Assembly: GCA_009728235.1 (NCBI GenBank) | Contig: WNZI01000025.1 | Coordinates: 1 to 45,014, forward strand | Source: Vibrio cholerae | GTDB lineage: Bacteria > Actinomycetota > Actinomycetes > Actinomycetales > Micrococcaceae | Direction: 5' to 3' | Length of the DNA stretch: 45,014 nucleotides | Part shown: in pieces, positions 24,905 through 33,414 of the stretch | How the letters are laid out: each line of letters begins with the position of its first letter | Numbering within the stretch: the stretch's first letter is position 1 | Position numbers and translations under genes: made by a program | The notes under the pieces: model-generated | Told to the model about the DNA's origin: nothing | The model's input: only the letters and a program-made list of their open reading frames with translations | The model's database searches: none

Positions 24905-25708
24905 TCAGTAGCCGGCCGGCGGCTCGACCTCGGACGCCGGAAGGAACTCCGTGACCAGAGCCTCCGATCCGCGGGCGAGCATGGCCACGTCGGCCCCGAC
25001 GAGGATGAACCGGGCGCCGGCGTCGAGGTAGCCGCGCGCCGTGGTGGGGTTGAAGGCGTTGACACCCGCGGGCTTACCGGCGCGCTGGGCTGCTGCGAGG
25101 CAGTGCTCGACGGCGGCACGCACGTCGGGGTGCTCCTGCCGGCCGAGCAGGCCCATGGACGCCGCGAGATCCGACGGACCGACGAAGATCGAGTCCACCC
25201 CGTCGACGGCGAGGATCTGCTCCACCGCGTCGACCGAGGCCGTCGATTCGATCTGGACACTCACGCTGATCGTCGAGGAAGCCTCCGCCAGGTAGTCGGG
25301 GACGCGGTTCCAGCGTGCAGCACGGGCGAGGGCGGACCCGACCCCCCGGACACCGTCGGGCGGATAGCGGGTAGCGGCGACCGCTGCTTCGGCGTCGACC
25401 ACGGAGTTCACCATGGGGATGAGCAGGTTCTGGACGCCGAGGTCGAGGTACTGCTTGATGATGACGGTGTCGTTGACCGGTGGCCGGACGAGGGCGTGCA
25501 CGGGATAGCCGTGGACGGCCTGGAGTTGGGCGAGGATGGACTCGAGCCCGTTGGGGCTGTGTTCTGCGTCGATCAGCAGCCAGTCCAGACCTGAACCTGC
25601 GCAGATCTCCGCGACGAGGGGGCTGCCCGAGCAGACCCACATGCCCACGAGGGGTCGATCCGCCGCGGCCAGCGCCTCAGCGAAGGTGGGGCCTAGTGGA
25701 AGCGGCAT
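24905..25708 (-). CDS. hpaI: HpaI-type class II aldolase
   Basis: This is a 267-residue aldolase of the HpcH/HpaI family. It cleaves 4-hydroxy-2-oxoheptanedioate to pyruvate and succinate semialdehyde, the last step of homoprotocatechuate meta-cleavage. LVGMWVCSGSPLVAEICAGS, LLIDAEHSPNG (base and metal region), VQIESTASVDAVEQI (metal Glu) and IFVGPSDLAASMG (metal Asp) are all present. It overlaps the end of hpaH by 16 bases and is the last gene of the hpa operon. Confidence 0.92.
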   Translation of the reverse strand: MPLPLGPTFAEALAAADRPLVGMWVCSGSPLVAEICAGSGLDWLLIDAEHSPNGLESILAQLQAVHGYPVHALVRPPVNDTVIIKQYLDLGVQNLLIPMVNSVVDAEAAVAATRYPPDGVRGVGSALARAARWNRVPDYLAEASSTISVSVQIESTASVDAVEQILAVDGVDSIFVGPSDLAASMGLLGRQEHPDVRAAVEHCLAAAQRAGKPAGVNAFNPTTARGYLDAGARFILVGADVAMLARGSEALVTEFLPASEVEPPAGY

Positions 25709-26478
25709 GTCACGGCTCCCAACGGTCCGTAGTCGGCGTGGACGGTGTCGCCCTTGCCCACCCACATCGGTCGCGTGAAGGAGCCCGCGAGGATGATGTC
25801 CCCGGCCTTCAGCCCGTCGCCGTGCGCCGCGATCCTGTTGGCGAGCCAGTGCACTCCGGCGGCGGGGTGGTCCAGCACCCCCGCCGCGACGCCCGTCTCC
25901 TCCACCACCTGGTTCTTGTACAGGATGGCCGCGACCCACCGGAGGTCGACGGCGTCGGGCCTCACCGGCCGCCCGCCCACCACCATGGCGCCCATCGCAG
26001 CGTTGTCCGAGATGGTGTCCACGATGGTCCGACCCTCCATCTCGATCCGCGAGTCGAGGATCTCCAGGGCGGGCACCACGTAGTCCGTGGCGTTCAGGAC
26101 GTCGAACAGGGTGCAGCCGGGCCCGGTGAGGTCGGCCTTGAGGACGAACGCCAGCTCGACCTCCACCCGCGGTCTGGTGTACCGCTCCCACTCGATGGAA
26201 CAGCCCGTCTGGAGCACCATGTCGTCGAAGATGGCGCCATAATCGGGTTCGGTGATGCCTGTCGCTGCCTGCATCGCCCTGCTCGTGAGCCCGATCTTCC
26301 GGCCCACCAGGGTGCGGCCGGCGTCCTCGTTGCGCTGCCGCCACAGCCGCTGGACCGCGTAGGAGTCCTCCACGGTCATGTCCGGGTAGCGAGCGGTTAA
26401 CAGCGGCACGGGTGTGCGGCTCCTGGCGGCTTCGAGCAGTTCGTCGGCAATGCTGCTGATGGTTCGCGGATCGAGCAT
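25693..26478 (-). CDS. hpaH: 2-oxohept-3-enedioate hydratase
   Basis: This is a 261-residue member of the fumarylacetoacetate-hydrolase-like hydratase group. It adds water to 2-oxohept-3-ene-1,7-dioate before the HpaI aldolase. VGRKIGLTSRAMQAATGITEPDYG, RPRVEVELAFVL (metal Glu pair) and SDNAAMGAMVVGG are characteristic. GAAGGAG lies just before the ATG at 26478. It sits between hpaD and hpaI in order. Confidence 0.92.
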   Translation of the reverse strand: MLDPRTISSIADELLEAARSRTPVPLLTARYPDMTVEDSYAVQRLWRQRNEDAGRTLVGRKIGLTSRAMQAATGITEPDYGAIFDDMVLQTGCSIEWERYTRPRVEVELAFVLKADLTGPGCTLFDVLNATDYVVPALEILDSRIEMEGRTIVDTISDNAAMGAMVVGGRPVRPDAVDLRWVAAILYKNQVVEETGVAAGVLDHPAAGVHWLANRIAAHGDGLKAGDIILAGSFTRPMWVGKGDTVHADYGPLGAVTCRFH

Positions 26479-26507
26479 GGGGCTCCTTCGGGAACGGGGC
26501 GGGGTGC

Positions 26508-27590
26508 TCAGAGTTGGGTGCCGAGCTTGAAACCCTCGGCCGGCGTGCCGCCGTCGTCCCTGCGCGTGTAGGAGAAACCGTCCGCCCCGACGGTGACCGC
26601 CTGCTCGCTCCGCTCGTCGCGCTCCACGACGGGCTGCGGGTTCCCGTCGAGGTCGAGGACGAGCGAGGCCTCCGAGTACCAGGACGGGACGACGGCGTTG
26701 CCCCACCAGTCGCGGCGCTGGTTGTCGTGCACGTCCCAGGTGATGGTCGGGTTGTCCGGATCGCCTGTGTAGTAGTCCTGACAGTAGATCTCGATGCGGT
26801 GATCGTCGGGGTCCAGGATGTAGAGGTAGAACGCGTTCGAGACGCCGTGGCGTCCGGGGCCACGCTCGATCCGGTCGCTGATCCGAAGGGCGCCCATCTT
26901 GTCGCAGATCTGGATGATGTTGTGCTTCTCGTGGGTGGCGAACGCGACGTGGTGCATGCGGGGCCCGTTGCCGCCGGTCAGCGCGGTGTCGTGCACGGTC
27001 TGCTTGCGGTGCATCCACACCGCGTACGTGACGCCGTCGGAGTCCTGGATGTCCTCCGAGACACGGAAGCCGAGGTCCTCGAGATACGCGCGTCCGCGCG
27101 GCACGTCGGGGGTGACCTGGTTGAAGTGGTCCAGGCGTACCAGTTCCCCGGCCGAGTAGAGATCGTAGCGCTGGGTGAGGCGCTCCACGTGGTCGACGTC
27201 GTAGAAGAACTCGTACGGGAAGCCGAGTGGATCCTCGACGCGGACGGAGTCACCGACTCCCTTGGTGAATCCCCCGGCCCGGCGCTCGGTGCGGCACCCG
27301 AGCTCCCTGTAGTACGTTTCCGCGGCGTCGACCTCGGCGGGGGACTTGACGCGGTAGGCGAAGGCGGCGACGGCAGCCACCGGCCCCTTGCGCAGGACGA
27401 GGTTGTGGTGGATGAACTCCTCGAGTGAGCGCAGGTAGATGGCGTCGTCGTCCTCTTCGGTGACGTGCAGGCCGAGGACGTCGACGTAGAACTCGCGGGA
27501 GCGAGCGAGGTCGGTGACCACGATCTCCATGTAGGCGCAGCGGACGATGTCCGGTGCCGGGACCGATGGTGTGGGAACAGGTTGCTGCAT
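26508..27590 (-). CDS. hpaD: 3,4-dihydroxyphenylacetate 2,3-dioxygenase
   Basis: This is an extradiol ring-cleaving dioxygenase of 360 residues (VOC fold), opening homoprotocatechuate to 5-carboxymethyl-2-hydroxymuconate semialdehyde. Residue numbers coincide with the Brevibacterium fuscum HPCD and Arthrobacter MndD enzymes: metal ligands H155, H214 and E267, and second-sphere N157, H200 and Y257. Fe and Mn forms share these ligands, so the metal cannot be read from sequence. The ribosome site GAAGAGAG is modest. The gene lies between hpaE and hpaH. Confidence 0.95.
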   Translation of the reverse strand: MQQPVPTPSVPAPDIVRCAYMEIVVTDLARSREFYVDVLGLHVTEEDDDAIYLRSLEEFIHHNLVLRKGPVAAVAAFAYRVKSPAEVDAAETYYRELGCRTERRAGGFTKGVGDSVRVEDPLGFPYEFFYDVDHVERLTQRYDLYSAGELVRLDHFNQVTPDVPRGRAYLEDLGFRVSEDIQDSDGVTYAVWMHRKQTVHDTALTGGNGPRMHHVAFATHEKHNIIQICDKMGALRISDRIERGPGRHGVSNAFYLYILDPDDHRIEIYCQDYYTGDPDNPTITWDVHDNQRRDWWGNAVVPSWYSEASLVLDLDGNPQPVVERDERSEQAVTVGADGFSYTRRDDGGTPAEGFKLGTQL

Positions 27591-27622
27591 GGCATTCTCT
27601 CTTCGGTGAGCGAGCAGGTGGG

Positions 27623-29164
27623 TCAGCCCTCGTTGGCTGCGGAGTCTTCGATGCTGCCGAACTTGGGTGTGTGGACGGTGCCGAGGGTGATGTGGACGGC
27701 CTGCTGGTCGGTGTAGAAGTCGATGGACCGGTAACCGCCCTCGTGTCCGAGGCCTGAGGCCTTGACCCCACCAAAGGGGGTGCGCAGGTCACGGACGTTG
27801 TGGCTGTTGAGCCAGACCATCCCGGCTTCGACGTTGTTGGAGAAGGTGTGGGCGCGGGTGAGGTTCTGGGTCCAGATGTAAGCGGCGAGCCCGTAGCGTG
27901 TGTTGTTCGCCAGCTCCAGGGCTTCGGCGTCGCTGTCGAAGGGGGTGATGGCGACGACGGGGCCGAAGATCTCTTCCTGGAAGATCCGGGCGTCGGGGGA
28001 GACGTCGGCGAAGACCGTCGGGGCGATGTAATTGCCCTCGGGCAGGTGCTCAGGCCGACCGCCGCCGGCGAGGAGGCGGCCCTCGGTCTTGCCGATCTCC
28101 ACGTAGGAGGCGACCTTGTCGTAGTGCTCGGGGTGGACCAGCGCGCCGACCTCGGTGGCGGGGTCGTGCGGGTCCCCGACCACGATGGTCTTCGCCCGGG
28201 CAGCGAACCTGTCGCAGAACTCGTCGTAGACCGGGCGTTCGACGAGGATGCGGGAGCCGGCGGTGCAGCGTTCGCCGTTGAGGGAGAACACCCCGAACAG
28301 GGCCGAGTCGATGGCGGCGTCGAGGTCGGCGTCGGCGAAGACGACGCAGGGCGATTTCCCGCCGAGCTCCATGGACAGGCCCTTGAGGTTCTCCGCGGCG
28401 TTGCGGAAGATCGTCTGGCCCGTGGTGGTCTCGCCGGTGAAGGAGATCAGCGGGACATCCGGGTGCTTCACCAGGGCGTCGCCGGCTTCCTCGCCGAGGC
28501 CGTTGACGAGGTTGAACACGCCGTCGGGCAGGCCTGCGTCCTTGAAGATCTGCGCCCACAGCGAGGCGGAGAGGGGGGTGAATTCCGCAGGTTTGAGGAC
28601 CACCGTGTTCCCGGTGGCCAGGGCGGGTGCGAGTTTCCAGGACTCGAGCATGAAGGGGGTGTTCCAGGGCGTGATGAGCCCCGCGACCCCGATGGGCTTG
28701 CGGTTCACGTAGTTGATCTGCGAGCCGGGAACCTTCATGGCGTCGTCGAACTGCGCCACGATGAGGTCGGCGAAGAAGCGGAAGTTCTCCGCCGCCCGCA
28801 GCGCCTGTCCCTTGGACTGGGTGATCGGCAGACCGGTGTCGAAGGTCTCGAGTTCCGCGAGCCGGGACTCCTGGGCTTCGACGGCGTCCGCGATCCGGTT
28901 CAGGACGCGGGCACGCTCCCGCGGTTTCATCCGGGGCCAGGGGCCGGTGGCGAAGGCTTCGCGGGCGGCGGCGACGGCGGCGTCGATGTCCTCCTGCTGA
29001 CCGGCGGCGGCGGCGGCGTAGGTCCTATTCGACACCGGGTCCAGGACATCGAAGGTAGCTCCGCCGATCGAGTCGACGAACCGACCGCCGATGTAGTGCT
29101 GCAGGGAGGTGGGCAGGTCCTCGGGGACGTGGTGCGCGGCGGTGGTGTCGGCAGGGGTGGTCAT
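27623..29164 (-). CDS. hpaE: 5-carboxymethyl-2-hydroxymuconate semialdehyde dehydrogenase
   Basis: This is an aldehyde dehydrogenase of 513 residues oxidising the HpaD product with NAD. The catalytic C300 (NGERCTAGSRI) and E266 (SMELGGKSP) are present, as are the N-terminal TPWNTPFML and the cofactor loop SFTGETTTGQ. The HpaE assignment comes from family resemblance plus its place between the regulator and hpaD. AGGA lies nine bases before the ATG. Confidence 0.92.
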   Translation of the reverse strand: MTTPADTTAAHHVPEDLPTSLQHYIGGRFVDSIGGATFDVLDPVSNRTYAAAAAGQQEDIDAAVAAAREAFATGPWPRMKPRERARVLNRIADAVEAQESRLAELETFDTGLPITQSKGQALRAAENFRFFADLIVAQFDDAMKVPGSQINYVNRKPIGVAGLITPWNTPFMLESWKLAPALATGNTVVLKPAEFTPLSASLWAQIFKDAGLPDGVFNLVNGLGEEAGDALVKHPDVPLISFTGETTTGQTIFRNAAENLKGLSMELGGKSPCVVFADADLDAAIDSALFGVFSLNGERCTAGSRILVERPVYDEFCDRFAARAKTIVVGDPHDPATEVGALVHPEHYDKVASYVEIGKTEGRLLAGGGRPEHLPEGNYIAPTVFADVSPDARIFQEEIFGPVVAITPFDSDAEALELANNTRYGLAAYIWTQNLTRAHTFSNNVEAGMVWLNSHNVRDLRTPFGGVKASGLGHEGGYRSIDFYTDQQAVHITLGTVHTPKFGSIEDSAANEG

Positions 29165-29174
29165 GGCGTGCGTC

Positions 29175-29846
29175 CTAACTGTGGTGAGCGCCGGACTGGG
29201 CGAGGTAGGCGTCGAGGGTGGCGCTGCGATGGTGCCGCGCGGCGGCTTCGATGGTGTCTGCAGACGCGCTTGATTCGATGAGTGCGAGCAGGGCGTCGTG
29301 TTCCTCGACGGACTGGCGCGCCCGCCCGGGGACGAAGCGGAAGGTCGAGGACCGCAGCGACGCGAGGCGGTTCCAGCCGCGGTGCACGAGGTCGAGGAGA
29401 TGGGGATTGGGGCAGTGCTCGAACAGGACTGTGTGGAAGTCCTGGTTGAGCCGGGTGAAACGGAGGGGGTCGAAGTGGGCGAGGCAGGCGCGCATCTCGT
29501 CGTTCACGGCCCGCGCGCGCTCGAGGTCGGCAGGCCCGATCAGGGGCGCGGACAGGGCGGTGGCCGCGCCCTCCACGATGCTGAGCGTCTGCATGGTGTA
29601 GAGGTACTCCGTGGGATCGATGCCGGCGACGGTGGCGCCGATGTTCCTTTCGAAGGTCACCAGGCCCTCCGCTTCGAGCCGGCGGATGGCCTCCCTCACG
29701 GGCACGACGCTCACACCCAGGTCACCGGCGAGCTTCGCGAGGACCAGGCGGTGCCCGGGCGGGTAGGCGCCGTCGATGATGCGGGACTTGACGCTCGAGT
29801 ATGCCTGCTCGGACTTGCTGCCGGAGGCGGTGCCGATGCTACTCAT
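29175..29846 (-). CDS. GntR/FCD-family regulator
   Basis: This is a 223-residue regulator. The N-terminal winged helix (LAKLAGDLGVSVVPVREAIRR) is GntR type. The all-helical C-terminal FCD domain carries metal/ligand residues (NQDFHTVLFEHC, then EEHDALLALI, ARHH). Its start overlaps the end of the FAH-RraA gene by 8 bases, so it is embedded in the operon it most likely controls. The operator candidates are the identical TCGTATACGA sites at 31320-31329 and 41142-41151. The effector is probably 4-hydroxyphenylacetate or a pathway intermediate (inference). Confidence 0.9.
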   Translation of the reverse strand: MSSIGTASGSKSEQAYSSVKSRIIDGAYPPGHRLVLAKLAGDLGVSVVPVREAIRRLEAEGLVTFERNIGATVAGIDPTEYLYTMQTLSIVEGAATALSAPLIGPADLERARAVNDEMRACLAHFDPLRFTRLNQDFHTVLFEHCPNPHLLDLVHRGWNRLASLRSSTFRFVPGRARQSVEEHDALLALIESSASADTIEAAARHHRSATLDAYLAQSGAHHS

Positions 29847-31296
29847 GCGCCGTCCCGGCGGCCGCCTCGTAGCGGGCGCGCCACTGTGCGTTCATCGGGT
29901 AGAGGCCGTCCACGCCGTGGCCCTGCCGGACCATCTCGGCGATGAACGCCTCCTCCCGTTCCTGGTCGATCGCATCGGAGGCGACGTCGTCGGCCAAGGA
30001 GGGTGGGATCACCAGGATTCCGTCCGCGTCGGCCACGATAATGTCGCCGGGCTGCACGGTGGTCCCGCCGCATGCGATGGTGATGTCGGTGTCCCAGGGG
30101 ATGTGGCGACGCCCGAGGACGGCGGGATGCGGATTCGCGTAGTAGGTGGGGATCTCCATGGCCGCCACTGTCGAGAAGTCCCGCACACCACCGTCGGTGA
30201 TGATGGCTGCGGCGCCCCGGACCTGGGCCCGCAGGGCGAGGATGTCCCCGATCGTGCCCGTGCCTTTCTCTCCCCGGGCTTCCATGACGAGGATCTCGCC
30301 CTCCGCGACCGAGTCGATGGCACGCTTCTGAGCATTGAATCCTGCGCCGTGGGACGCGAAGAGGTCCTCGCGGTTGGGCACGTAGCGCAGCGTCCGGGCA
30401 CGTCCGACGACCCGCCGGTCGGGCTGCGTGGAGTGCAGGCCGTCGATGCTCACGTTGTTCAGCCCCCGCCTGCGCAACTGCGAGGAGAGGGTGGCCGTCG
30501 AGACGCTCTCGAGTTTCGCTCTCAACGCGGCGGGCAGGGCCGGCGCAGGTTCCGGCAGGCCGGCGGCCTGCCGTGAGCCGTAGGCCTCCTCGCGTTGCAC
30601 GTCGTCGGTCCTCGGCAGGGCACCGAAGTCCGCGAACGGCGTCGTGCCTTCCGTCACGTAGGTGGTCAGTCGTCCGGTGGACAGGGCTCCGGCGGTGACT
30701 TCCACCTCCAGCACGTCGCCGGGACCCGCGACCGCTGCGCCGGACGGCGTGCCCGTCAGGATGATGTCACCGGTCTCGAGGGTGAGGAGCTGCGACAGGT
30801 CGGCGATGAGCCGGGCGAAGGGGAAGAGGAGGTCCTCCGTGGTGTCATCCTGCACGAGGTGTCCGTTGTGCCACGTGCGGATCCGGAGCATCGCGGGGTC
30901 CACCGAGGTAGCCGGGATGAGCCCCGGGCCGACGGGGGTGAAGCCGTCACCTCCCTTGGATCGGAGGTTGGATCCCTTGTCCGCGTACCTGAGGTCATAG
31001 ACGCCGAGATCATTGCCGGCGGTCACCCAGGCGACGTGGTTCCAGGCGTCAGCGACGGCGACGCGGCGCGCGGGCGTACCGATCACGAGGGCGATCTCCC
31101 CTTCGAAGCCGAGGAGCTCGCAGCCGGCCGGGCGTTCGACCCGCGAGCCGGAGAGAGCGAGGGACGACGACGGCTTGAGGAAGTAGGAGGGCTGGTCGGG
31201 TGTCCTGCCGCGCTGGGCGGCCCGACTGGGGTAGTTGATGTGCACCGCGATGACCTTCCGGGCTGCGTGCAGGGTGCTTACAGCTACTGTGTCCAC
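29839..31296 (-). CDS. FAH-family hydrolase/decarboxylase fused to RraA-like domain
   Basis: This is a 485-residue fusion. Residues ~1-255 are a fumarylacetoacetate-hydrolase domain (GCELLGFEGEIALVIG, GNDLGVYDLRYADKGSN, ILTGTPSGAAV), as in HpaG isomerase/decarboxylase. Residues ~265-485 are an RraA/HMG-aldolase-like domain (GDILALRAQVRGAAAIITDG, VRDFSTVAAMEIP, GDIIVADADGILVIP) with the conserved Arg-Asp pair. RraA-like enzymes include oxaloacetate decarboxylases and 4-hydroxy-4-methyl-2-oxoglutarate aldolases, so it may do the decarboxylation half. No separate HpaF isomerase is present. The GTG at 31296 is favoured over the ATG at 31308 because AGGAG precedes it by four bases. Confidence 0.85.
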   Translation of the reverse strand: MDTVAVSTLHAARKVIAVHINYPSRAAQRGRTPDQPSYFLKPSSSLALSGSRVERPAGCELLGFEGEIALVIGTPARRVAVADAWNHVAWVTAGNDLGVYDLRYADKGSNLRSKGGDGFTPVGPGLIPATSVDPAMLRIRTWHNGHLVQDDTTEDLLFPFARLIADLSQLLTLETGDIILTGTPSGAAVAGPGDVLEVEVTAGALSTGRLTTYVTEGTTPFADFGALPRTDDVQREEAYGSRQAAGLPEPAPALPAALRAKLESVSTATLSSQLRRRGLNNVSIDGLHSTQPDRRVVGRARTLRYVPNREDLFASHGAGFNAQKRAIDSVAEGEILVMEARGEKGTGTIGDILALRAQVRGAAAIITDGGVRDFSTVAAMEIPTYYANPHPAVLGRRHIPWDTDITIACGGTTVQPGDIIVADADGILVIPPSLADDVASDAIDQEREEAFIAEMVRQGHGVDGLYPMNAQWRARYEAAAGTAHE

Positions 31297-31316
31297 GCCG
31301 CTCCTCATCGAGTACG

Positions 31317-31358
31317 AAATCGTATACGAATGCTAGGGAGGGCTACCGCGTCCGTCAA
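31317..31358 (-). promoter_or_regulatory. hpa operon promoter and GntR operator
   Basis: On the minus strand TTGACG (31353-31358) is followed by 17 bases and TAGCAT (31330-31335), and then directly by the palindrome TCGTATACGA (31320-31329). The 20-bp block 31317-31336 recurs exactly at 41139-41158 in front of the transporter. A repressor on the palindrome would cover the transcription start. Confidence 0.8.
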
Positions 31359-31389
31359 GCGCGCAGAGCGTCCCGGGGTTCCGGGTTCC

Positions 31390-31418
31390 TTGATCGGCAC
31401 CGGTGGCACGAGTAGCAT
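31390..31418 (+). promoter_or_regulatory. Promoter TTGATC-N17-TAGCAT of the hydroxylase gene
   Basis: TTGATC (31390-31395) and TAGCAT (31413-31418) are 17 bp apart on the plus strand, giving a transcript start near 31425. The leader would contain the dyad at 31441-31459. Confidence 0.6.
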
Positions 31419-31440
31419 CGCCGGACGATAGTAGAACGAG

Positions 31441-31459
31441 CTGTTCGGATATCGAACAG
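31441..31459. promoter_or_regulatory. IclR-type dyad CTGTTCG-N5-CGAACAG
   Basis: Perfect 7-bp arms around five bases resemble operators of IclR-family regulators of aromatic catabolism. It lies about 15-35 bases downstream of the predicted start of transcription and 40 bp before the hydroxylase gene, whose downstream neighbour encodes an IclR protein. Confidence 0.65.
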
Positions 31460-31499
31460 GATCACCCGTGCCACTCCACGATGAAGTGAGGCAGAGCCC

Positions 31500-33404
31500 G
31501 TGCAGTTCCATCACCAGGGATACGTGTCCGGAGACCCGTCGATCCGACCGGCAGCCGGAGTCGGGATCGATCGCCCGAAGGACCTTCCCGACGAGGTCGA
31601 CGTCCTCATCATCGGCACCGGCCCGGCAGGGATGATCGCTGCGGCGCAACTCTCGCAGTTCCCCGGCATCACGACGCGCATCATCGAGCGACGCCCCGGC
31701 CGTCTCGTCATCGGTCAGGCGGACGGCATCCAGGCCCGCAGCGTCGAGACCTTCCAGGCCTTCGGCTTCGCCCAGCGCATCACCGACGAGGCCTACCGCA
31801 TCGTCGAGATGGCGTTCTGGAAACCGGATCCCGAGGACCCGTCGCGCATCATCCGGACCGCCCGCCCGGAGGACGATCCGGCAGGGATCAGCGAGTTCCC
31901 CCACCTGATCGTCAATCAGGCCCGGGTGCTGGACTACTTCGCCGAGTTCATGAGGAACGCGCCCACCCGCATGGAGCCCGACTTCGGCCTCGACTTCCAG
32001 GGGTTGCAGGTCGACGACACCCAGGAATACCCCGTGACGGTCACCCTCACCGAGACTGCGGGGGAGCGGGAGGGCCAGGAACGTGTCGTCCGGGCCAGGT
32101 ACGTCGTGGGAGCGGACGGTGCCCGAAGCAAGGTCCGCCAGGCGATCGGCTGCACGATGCAGGGTGACCGGGCGAATCACGCCTGGGGCGTGATGGACGT
32201 CCTGGCGGTGACGGACTTCCCCGACATCCGGCGGAAGTGCGCCATCCAGTCCGGCAATGGTGGCAGCATCCTGCTGATCCCGCGTGAAGGCGGTCATCTC
32301 TTCCGCATGTACGTGGATCTCGGAGAGACGGAACCGGGTGGCAGGGGCGCGGTCCGCAGTACGACGATCGAACAGATCATCGCCAAGGCCAACTCGATCC
32401 TCAGCCCCTACACCCTCGACGTGCGCAATGTCGCGTGGCACAGCGTGTACGAGGTGGGTCACCGCCTGACGGACAGGTTCGACGACGTCCTGCCGGAAGA
32501 CCTCGGTTCCCGGACCCCGCGGGTCTTCATCACGGGAGATGCTTGTCACACGCACAGCGCCAAGGCCGGCCAGGGCATGAACGTCTCGATGCAGGACGGG
32601 TTCAACATCGGCTGGAAGCTCGGCCACGTCCTCGAGGGCCGCAGTCCGGACACTCTGCTGGCCACGTACTCCGCCGAGCGGCAGGTGGTCGCCCAGAACC
32701 TCATCGACTTCGACAAGCAGTGGTCCAGCCTCATGGCCAAGCGGCCCGAGGAGTTCGACGACCCGTCCGAGCTCGAGGACTTCTACGTCCGGACCGCGGA
32801 GTTCCCCGCAGGCTTCATGACCCGGTACGAGCCGTCGGTCCTGGTGTCCGACGCCCGACACCAGGAGTCGGCCACCGGTTTTCCCGTGGGCAAACGATTC
32901 AAGTCCGCGGTGGTGACCCGGGTGTGCGACGGCGTCCCGATGCACCTCGGGCATCACGCGACGGCGGACGGGCGGTGGCGTATCTACGTGTTCGCCGACG
33001 CGGCAGAACCCGGGCCGGGATCAGGAACGGCACGGTTCGCGGACTGGGTCACGTCGGCGCCCGGCTCACCCCTGGCCAGGACGCCGTCGGACAGGGATGC
33101 GGACGCGTGGTTCGACCTCAAGGTCGTGTACCAGCAGGACCATACCGCGGTGGACATCGGCGCAGTGCCGGCGGTGTTCACACCGTCGGTCGGTCCGTTC
33201 CGGCTCACCGACTACGAGAAGGTGTACGCCGCGGATCCGTCCGCCGACATCTTCGACGACCGGGGGCTGCACCGCTCCGGCGTCGTCGTCGTCGTGCGCC
33301 CCGACCAGTACGTGGCCACCGTCCTGCCGCTCGATGCCACCGCCGAACTCGAGGCGTTCTTCGCCGCGGTGTCCGGCTCGGTGCCCGCGCGCACCGCCAC
33401 CTAG
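31500..33404 (+). CDS. FAD-dependent aromatic hydroxylase (phenol 2-monooxygenase type)
   Basis: This is a 634-residue flavoprotein. VLIIGTGPAGMIAAAQL binds FAD, VGADGARSKVR is the DG motif, and ITGDACHTHSAKAGQGMNVSMQ is the GD motif. The C-terminal thioredoxin-like domain completes the phenol hydroxylase/3-hydroxybenzoate 4-monooxygenase (MobA) layout, and the length agrees. It would insert OH into a phenolic ring using NAD(P)H and oxygen. Context suggests it feeds homoprotocatechuate to HpaD from 3- or 4-hydroxyphenylacetate, but this family more often acts on hydroxybenzoates, so the substrate is open. The GTG at 31500 follows GAGG by eight bases. It is divergent from the hpa operon. Confidence 0.85.
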   Translation: MQFHHQGYVSGDPSIRPAAGVGIDRPKDLPDEVDVLIIGTGPAGMIAAAQLSQFPGITTRIIERRPGRLVIGQADGIQARSVETFQAFGFAQRITDEAYRIVEMAFWKPDPEDPSRIIRTARPEDDPAGISEFPHLIVNQARVLDYFAEFMRNAPTRMEPDFGLDFQGLQVDDTQEYPVTVTLTETAGEREGQERVVRARYVVGADGARSKVRQAIGCTMQGDRANHAWGVMDVLAVTDFPDIRRKCAIQSGNGGSILLIPREGGHLFRMYVDLGETEPGGRGAVRSTTIEQIIAKANSILSPYTLDVRNVAWHSVYEVGHRLTDRFDDVLPEDLGSRTPRVFITGDACHTHSAKAGQGMNVSMQDGFNIGWKLGHVLEGRSPDTLLATYSAERQVVAQNLIDFDKQWSSLMAKRPEEFDDPSELEDFYVRTAEFPAGFMTRYEPSVLVSDARHQESATGFPVGKRFKSAVVTRVCDGVPMHLGHHATADGRWRIYVFADAAEPGPGSGTARFADWVTSAPGSPLARTPSDRDADAWFDLKVVYQQDHTAVDIGAVPAVFTPSVGPFRLTDYEKVYAADPSADIFDDRGLHRSGVVVVVRPDQYVATVLPLDATAELEAFFAAVSGSVPARTAT

Positions 33405-33414
33405 GACGGGCGGA

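Noticed and set aside
24905-26863. Continuous minus frame suggesting an HpaI protein with a long N-terminal extension
   Set aside because: The extra N-terminal part overlaps hpaH and hpaD in another frame and has no motifs; HpaI normally starts at the ATG at 25708.
31305-32957. Minus-strand frame opposite the flavin hydroxylase
   Set aside because: Shadow frame; the plus strand has FAD motifs, a promoter and a ribosome site.
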